The notes under the pieces were generated by a model. That model did not search any database. It was not told the DNA's origin and worked only from the letters and a program-made list of their open reading frames with translations. From Nipponacmea schrenckii (taxonomy: Eukaryota; Mollusca; Gastropoda; Lottiidae): a stretch of DNA of 64,000 nt. Numbering within the stretch: position 1 is the first letter of the stretch; each line of letters starts with the position of its first letter. The translations under genes and the position numbers were made by a program. Positions 59,726-64,000 of this stretch are shown piece by piece. The stretch is taken from NCBI GenBank assembly GCA_030562195.1, contig JAUJPP010000005.1, positions 27,329,106 to 27,393,105 of the forward strand, in the 5' to 3' direction.

Positions 59726-60300
59726 AGAGATAAGAGAGAAGTTGAAGAAGACTGGGAAACAGATAGTAATAGTACCACCTATGAACCAGTAGAAGATGAA
59801 AATCTGTACGAAGAAGCTGGATTTGATTCAGATCCTGATTCTAAATCCCATAAAAAGAAATCCAAAGATAAAGAAGGAAAGAGTTTTGGTGACAGAATAT
59901 CATCCCAAGCTTCCAATGTTTTGAATAAATTTACTAAGTTTGGTAAAGGTCGTTCAAAAGGCATTGATTCTGGTGTGTCTGCTACAGATTCTGATGCTGA
60001 TATGATAGAAGAATCAACAAGTGAAGAAATTGGTAAAATCTGCTCTCTTTCAAGAAGTAGTAGTGAGAGAAGTAGTGGAAAGAGGGCCAGAGAGTTGATG
60101 AATGATGCCAAGAATTTGAGGATGTCTGAAGACGAGGGGACATCCTCACCTACACCACCTCCATTACCCCCACCATTACCTCCAAGAACAGGAGGTGTGG
60201 ATAATTTACCTCCTTTACCCCCTCGAAATACTGATGCTAGACTATCATTAGAAACTGTCATACCTGTAGCTCCTGTATCTCAATCTACTGGTGATCTCAG
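59726..60300 (+). CDS. Large gene, exon 4 (acidic and proline-rich)
   Basis: 575 nt between acttatag and ctcag|gtgagt, phase 0 in and phase 2 out. It opens with an acidic segment (EVEEDWETDSNSTTYEPVED, then ENLYEEAGFDSDPD), then a basic helix (NVLNKFTKFGKGRSKG), a Ser-rich part and a proline-rich tail PTPPPLPPPLPPR ... LPPLPPRN, which has class II SH3-ligand form (PxxPxR). The upstream minisatellite runs almost up to this acceptor. Confidence 0.93.
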
Positions 60301-60435
60301 GTGAGTTTTACATCATTTATAGTATAGTTGTTTGAAATTTGTTTGATATCGTTTGCTGCAGTATGAAACTATTAATATAGTCGAAATAGTTATCCTAACT
60401 ACCTTATGAGATTTTAATTGCCTTTTTTTCAACAG

Positions 60436-60524
60436 GAAAAAAGGTTTTGGGAAAGATAGTTATTTATTTGGTCAGCAGATGAAATCTTCATCTGTTGGAG
60501 ATGTAACAGATAGTACATCTGAAG
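60436..60524 (+). CDS. Large gene, exon 5
   Basis: 89 nt between tttcaacag and gaag|gtatgg, phase 2 in and phase 1 out. Encodes RKKGFGKDSYLFGQQMKSSS, then VGDVTDSTSE. The codon split with exon 4 (AG|G) gives Arg. Confidence 0.88.
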
Positions 60525-60774
60525 GTATGGCATAATTTTAACCAAGTATTTATATTTATTTTCATCATGATCATAAAATTGGACATTAAAGAAGGTTATT
60601 AAGTCATCTGTAAATACTAGGATTGTAATGATTCTTGAAGTTATGTTAAGGAATTAAGATTTTAAGGAAAGATAGAAAAAAGGAGAAATTTTCAAAATTC
60701 ATCGTTGCAGTTTTAGACTAAAAAAATGCAGAATGAAACTTTGTATAAAACTTAATATGTAATTTATTTTACAG

Positions 60775-60829
60775 CAAGTGAACCCTATGTTGATTATGAT
60801 CCTGCTATTAACAAAATGAACAGAAAAGA
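60775..60829 (+). CDS. Large gene, exon 6
   Basis: 55 nt between attttacag and aaaga|gtaagt, phase 1 in and phase 2 out. Encodes ASEPYVDYDPAINKMNRK. Tyr/Asp-rich, in frame with its neighbours. Confidence 0.85.
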
Positions 60830-61026
60830 GTAAGTAGATATTAAATTCTTACTTTTCAGTTTTATTCATTTATAAGGAAATTTCATTCAAGATATATTTA
60901 CCAGTATATTTTCATTGTACTACAATTTGCTACATATATATATTTTTAAAGTTTGGACGTTTTAGTATATTATAATTAAATATATCAGCCTGAAATTTTC
61001 ATTGCATTATTATTTATTTCTATTAG

Positions 61027-61074
61027 CAAATCAAAAAATTCATTAAAAAAGAGAAAATCTTCTAGTGTATTTCG
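61027..61074 (+). CDS. Large gene, exon 7
   Basis: 48 nt between tctattag and ttcg|gtaagt, phase 2 both sides. It is a symmetric exon and could be skipped without shifting the frame. Encodes the basic stretch DKSKNSLKKRKSSSVF. Confidence 0.8.
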
Positions 61075-63336
61075 GTAAGTAAAGTGTATAATGATGTCCC
61101 AGCATGTTGATTATCCCTTCTTGATGTAGATTTTTAAATGAAAATTAATTTTCTGTTTGTGATTCAGATTTTTTCAAATAAATTTTAGTTTTCAAGGTAA
61201 TTGTCAACATAAATAGATTTGGGTAACAGGGCTGAATGGTTTCTTTTCATTCGGAAGCTTTCAAAATTACTAAATTTGGAGGATATGTCAATTGAAATCA
61301 TGAAAAACTTTTTTTTTTTTTAAATGGGCTCTTTTTACATAAACTACTTACAATGGAACTGCATCTTCTAAGATTTGAGTTTTAAAATTGAAACAGGGTG
61401 TTTTTGATAATATTATTCATAAGTTTGGTCATTTAAATCTTAAATAACTAAGTTTTAATTAAATTTTCATGTAGTATGTATGTCATATGATATTCTGTTT
61501 ATGAATTGTATATTTCTTATCAATAGTTTGTGGTGGATGTCATACTCATATATTTATTTCATATACATTTATATTTCTTTCTTTGTACTTGTTCTTTATT
61601 TATTTTTATTTTATATTAGGTTGGACTGGGTTTATCCTTTTCTTTCGCAATATAAAATGTAACTATTTCAAAGTTTTTTGGATTGTTCTTGTGTAGCTTG
61701 AACCTGGTAGTAATATAGCTTGCACTGCATGTTATTTAAATGAATACTGCTACCTTCTAGAATCAACATGACACGAATTCTCAATTTTGGCCAATAAGTG
61801 TACATGTATAATTATTCTGTGCATACTCTGATGCATACACCCCCTTGTCAGTGATGCAGGTCGGAGGCACTGGCATAGAAAAAACGTTCAGATGGGACAA
61901 TAAACCGAGGCCCCACGTTAAAGATCCCTCGACAGTTGGAAATCTCAAAATGAGTAGGCTAATGCTGCTTTCCTGGCCAAATTTACCTCATTGCATACTT
62001 CATGGCATTGCCCGTCTTTATTAGCCCATAAGGTGCAGAAGAGTAGGACGTAAAACTCCGTTCATTTCATTTCCTTTCTGATGCATACACACTTACTGGC
62101 TAAGTTTGAGAACTGAGATTTTATGTTCATTCTCAATAGTATTTTCTTAATAAACAGAACATGTGGTTAAAAGAAGCAGTATTTGTAAGAACAAACCTTA
62201 AAATCAGGATCATAACCTATTTATATCAAATGGTTATGAAATTTTTTCTACCTGTGCAGCTTTTTGCAGAACATGAAATGTTGAATAGAATTTACTGTTT
62301 TAAAAATTTGTTATATCCTGTGGTGCGATGTATATATGAGCAACATTTATTTAACATTTATTTGGTGACTGTCTGATTCAGGACTCTTGTAATGTGCTGA
62401 TGTTAACATGTATACTGATTGTTGATAAATAATGATATATATGGTTGTATTTGTAAGAGAATTATATGACTGGCAATATAATAATGTATAGTTAAATTAA
62501 AAGAGAGACATGATTCGATGTAGGATGACTTTTGACTAATTAAAGATTCAGATTCAATCAAACTTTAGTCTGTTTGCTTTCAAAAAGACAACTAACAGTA
62601 GATTAACACAAGAATATCAGGTGTGCTAAGTAATAACTAATGAGATATTGTGTGATAGTGTATGTAGGTGGAACAGGTGCATGTTGAAATGACCTAGTTG
62701 AAATAATTAACAGTTTAAAATATGCATCATTAATTCACTTCACTCATCCTCTTGTCAATATATTTACATTAAATTTGTTTGATATTAGCTACTTAATGCC
62801 ATAATTACAGACTGTGTCCTCTTCAAAAATAAACTATTGAGACCAACTATGTTTAGATATCCAGAAAACTAAGTGAAAAAAAAGAGTGTTGTAGAAAATG
62901 AAAATCGTTTTTGTTAACATTTATGGTTTTGGTATACCATGAAATTGTTAATCTTTGTGAGGGATCATTTAAATCATTAATCTTTGTGAGGGATACTTTT
63001 ACATCCCTATGCAAAATGAAACACAATTTAGTATTGTGAGTAAAGTTAGTTGATTTAGGTCTGTCTATTAGGATATCGATTATCGCATCAAAAACAAGCC
63101 AATGAATATGCTTCAAATGTTCACAAATAATTTCACAGTAACTATATTTTAATTCTGTAATCAATATCTGAAATCTCAAATGAGTTTTTGAAACCAAATG
63201 TTTTTGACTAATTTGACTTACACTGTGTAAATATGTTTTTTCTTTATGGTTCATGTTGATCATTAGATACTGGTTTTCTAAGAGAGTTTGTATCTTTATT
63301 ATAATGAACTAATGGAGTTATGTTTCTGTTTTACAG
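61075..63336. other. Intron 7 of the large gene
   Basis: AT-rich intron of about 2.3 kb with one SINE insertion and a short direct repeat near 62950-62998 ('ttaatctttgtgagggat' twice). No additional exon was found. Confidence 0.55.
61841..62076 (+). mobile_element. 5'-truncated SINE with a 14-bp target-site duplication
   Basis: Starts at 'ccccttgtcagtgatgcagg' within the SINE body and ends in 'gttcatttcatttcctt'. It is flanked by a perfect 14-bp direct repeat, tctgatgcatacac (61827-61840 and 62077-62090). This shows insertion by target-primed reverse transcription with incomplete 5' copying. Confidence 0.92.
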
Positions 63337-63487
63337 GAAGAGTTCAACAGTTGATGAGAAATCTGTTTATTCATCATCTTCCTCATCCTCAGCCACATCA
63401 TATTGTGATAATGATGATTTAGAGAGTATAGTACCACTTAGTTCTCAAACACATCTGATACCTGATGATACTTATTATCTAGAGCCT
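63337..63487 (+). CDS. Large gene, exon 8
   Basis: 151 nt between gttttacag and gcct|gtaagt, phase 2 in and phase 0 out. Encodes RKSSTVDEKSVY, a serine run, then DNDDLESIVPLSSQTHLIPD and DTYYLEP. Confidence 0.9.
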
Positions 63488-63858
63488 GTAAGTGTTTTCT
63501 TAGCAAACCCAATAATTATTAATTGTGTCTAAAGTTGTCCTGTTTTAACTTGAGAGGTTATCTAAAATTTGTATGTTTATTGGGACACTGATAGCATCAA
63601 TTTACACTATTCCAATTATAAATCAGTAATCTATGATTCATGGAAATTTCATCAAACACTTAGTTTTAAATGGATTTGCAGGAACCACAGACATCTGATA
63701 TTGGAATGTGCAAATTGATGCTATCAGTGACCGTGATACACATATATTTTTATTTTGCCTCTGTTTACAATCACTTTGAATAGAATGTGAAAATTTTTAA
63801 CATGGTTGATTTAATGATATACATACAGTTTATTTTATGTAACCATAAATTTTTTTAG

Positions 63859-64000
63859 GATGATGAACAGGTATATGGAAGTCATGGTCGTACTAGGTAT
63901 TCTACTAAGTTTGACCAGGAACCATTATATCAGTACTATACAAAAGAGAAAGTCATAAAAGCAACTCATCAGAAATGTCTTGAAAGTGATGATGATGATA
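63859..64000 (+). CDS. Large gene, exon 9, cut by the window edge
   Basis: Starts after ttttttag in phase 0 and is open to the last base. Encodes DDEQVYGSHGRTRYSTKFDQ, then EPLYQYYTKEKVIKATHQKC and an acidic run. The rest of the protein, presumably with its folded domain, lies to the right. Confidence 0.88.

Overview
The window is AT-rich animal nuclear DNA, most likely from a mollusc. The reasons are intron-containing genes with GT/AG junctions and short exons, a tandem cluster of AIG1/GIMAP GTPase genes (a family expanded in molluscs), Penelope-like elements, an LTR retrotransposon whose primer site matches the 3' end of tRNA-Leu (as in Steamer-like elements), a tRNA-derived SINE with intact A and B boxes, and abundant ~160-bp tandem repeats. 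The species cannot be named from the sequence.

Layout. 1-1.4 kb is a ~160-bp tandem repeat. 1.5-5.2 kb holds a twin hairpin repeat, a decayed LTR element with gag remains, and a SINE fragment. 6.4-28.8 kb is an immune-type GTPase cluster on the minus strand: three GIMAP exons (6.4-7.5, 18.7-19.8 and 24.8-26.0 kb). The first has two NZF/RanBP2-type zinc-finger exons directly upstream with matching intron phases, so it probably encodes an NZF-NZF-GIMAP fusion. Copies 2 and 3 lie in a tandem segmental duplication of about 6-7 kb whose breakpoint falls inside a SINE. That SINE itself interrupts an exon of a CYP2-like P450 pseudogene (12.5-14.5 kb). Both duplicated units carry the same dead LINE fragment.

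29-45 kb is a transposon graveyard. It has LINE and LTR scraps, four Penelope-like fragments in both orientations (two of which encode an SGNH-hydrolase-like module ahead of the reverse transcriptase), a near-perfect 67-bp-arm hairpin at 38.6 kb, and a 600-bp fold-back element at 43.6-44.2 kb.

48.6 kb to the end is one plus-strand gene with nine phase-consistent exons, open at the right edge. It encodes a long, charged, Ser/Lys/Glu-rich, mostly disordered protein with proline-rich SH3-ligand-like segments; about 1,199 residues are inside the window and the C-terminus lies beyond it. Its introns carry two TTAA-flanked MITE-like elements, a ~160-bp tandem array, a 63-bp minisatellite whose units resemble the 3' splice site of the next exon, and a 5'-truncated SINE with a 14-bp target-site duplication.

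Functional reading: the GIMAP cluster is probably part of innate immunity or membrane/vesicle regulation and is evolving by tandem duplication. The large 3' gene looks like a conserved cytoplasmic scaffold or signalling protein. No product was confirmed by database search.
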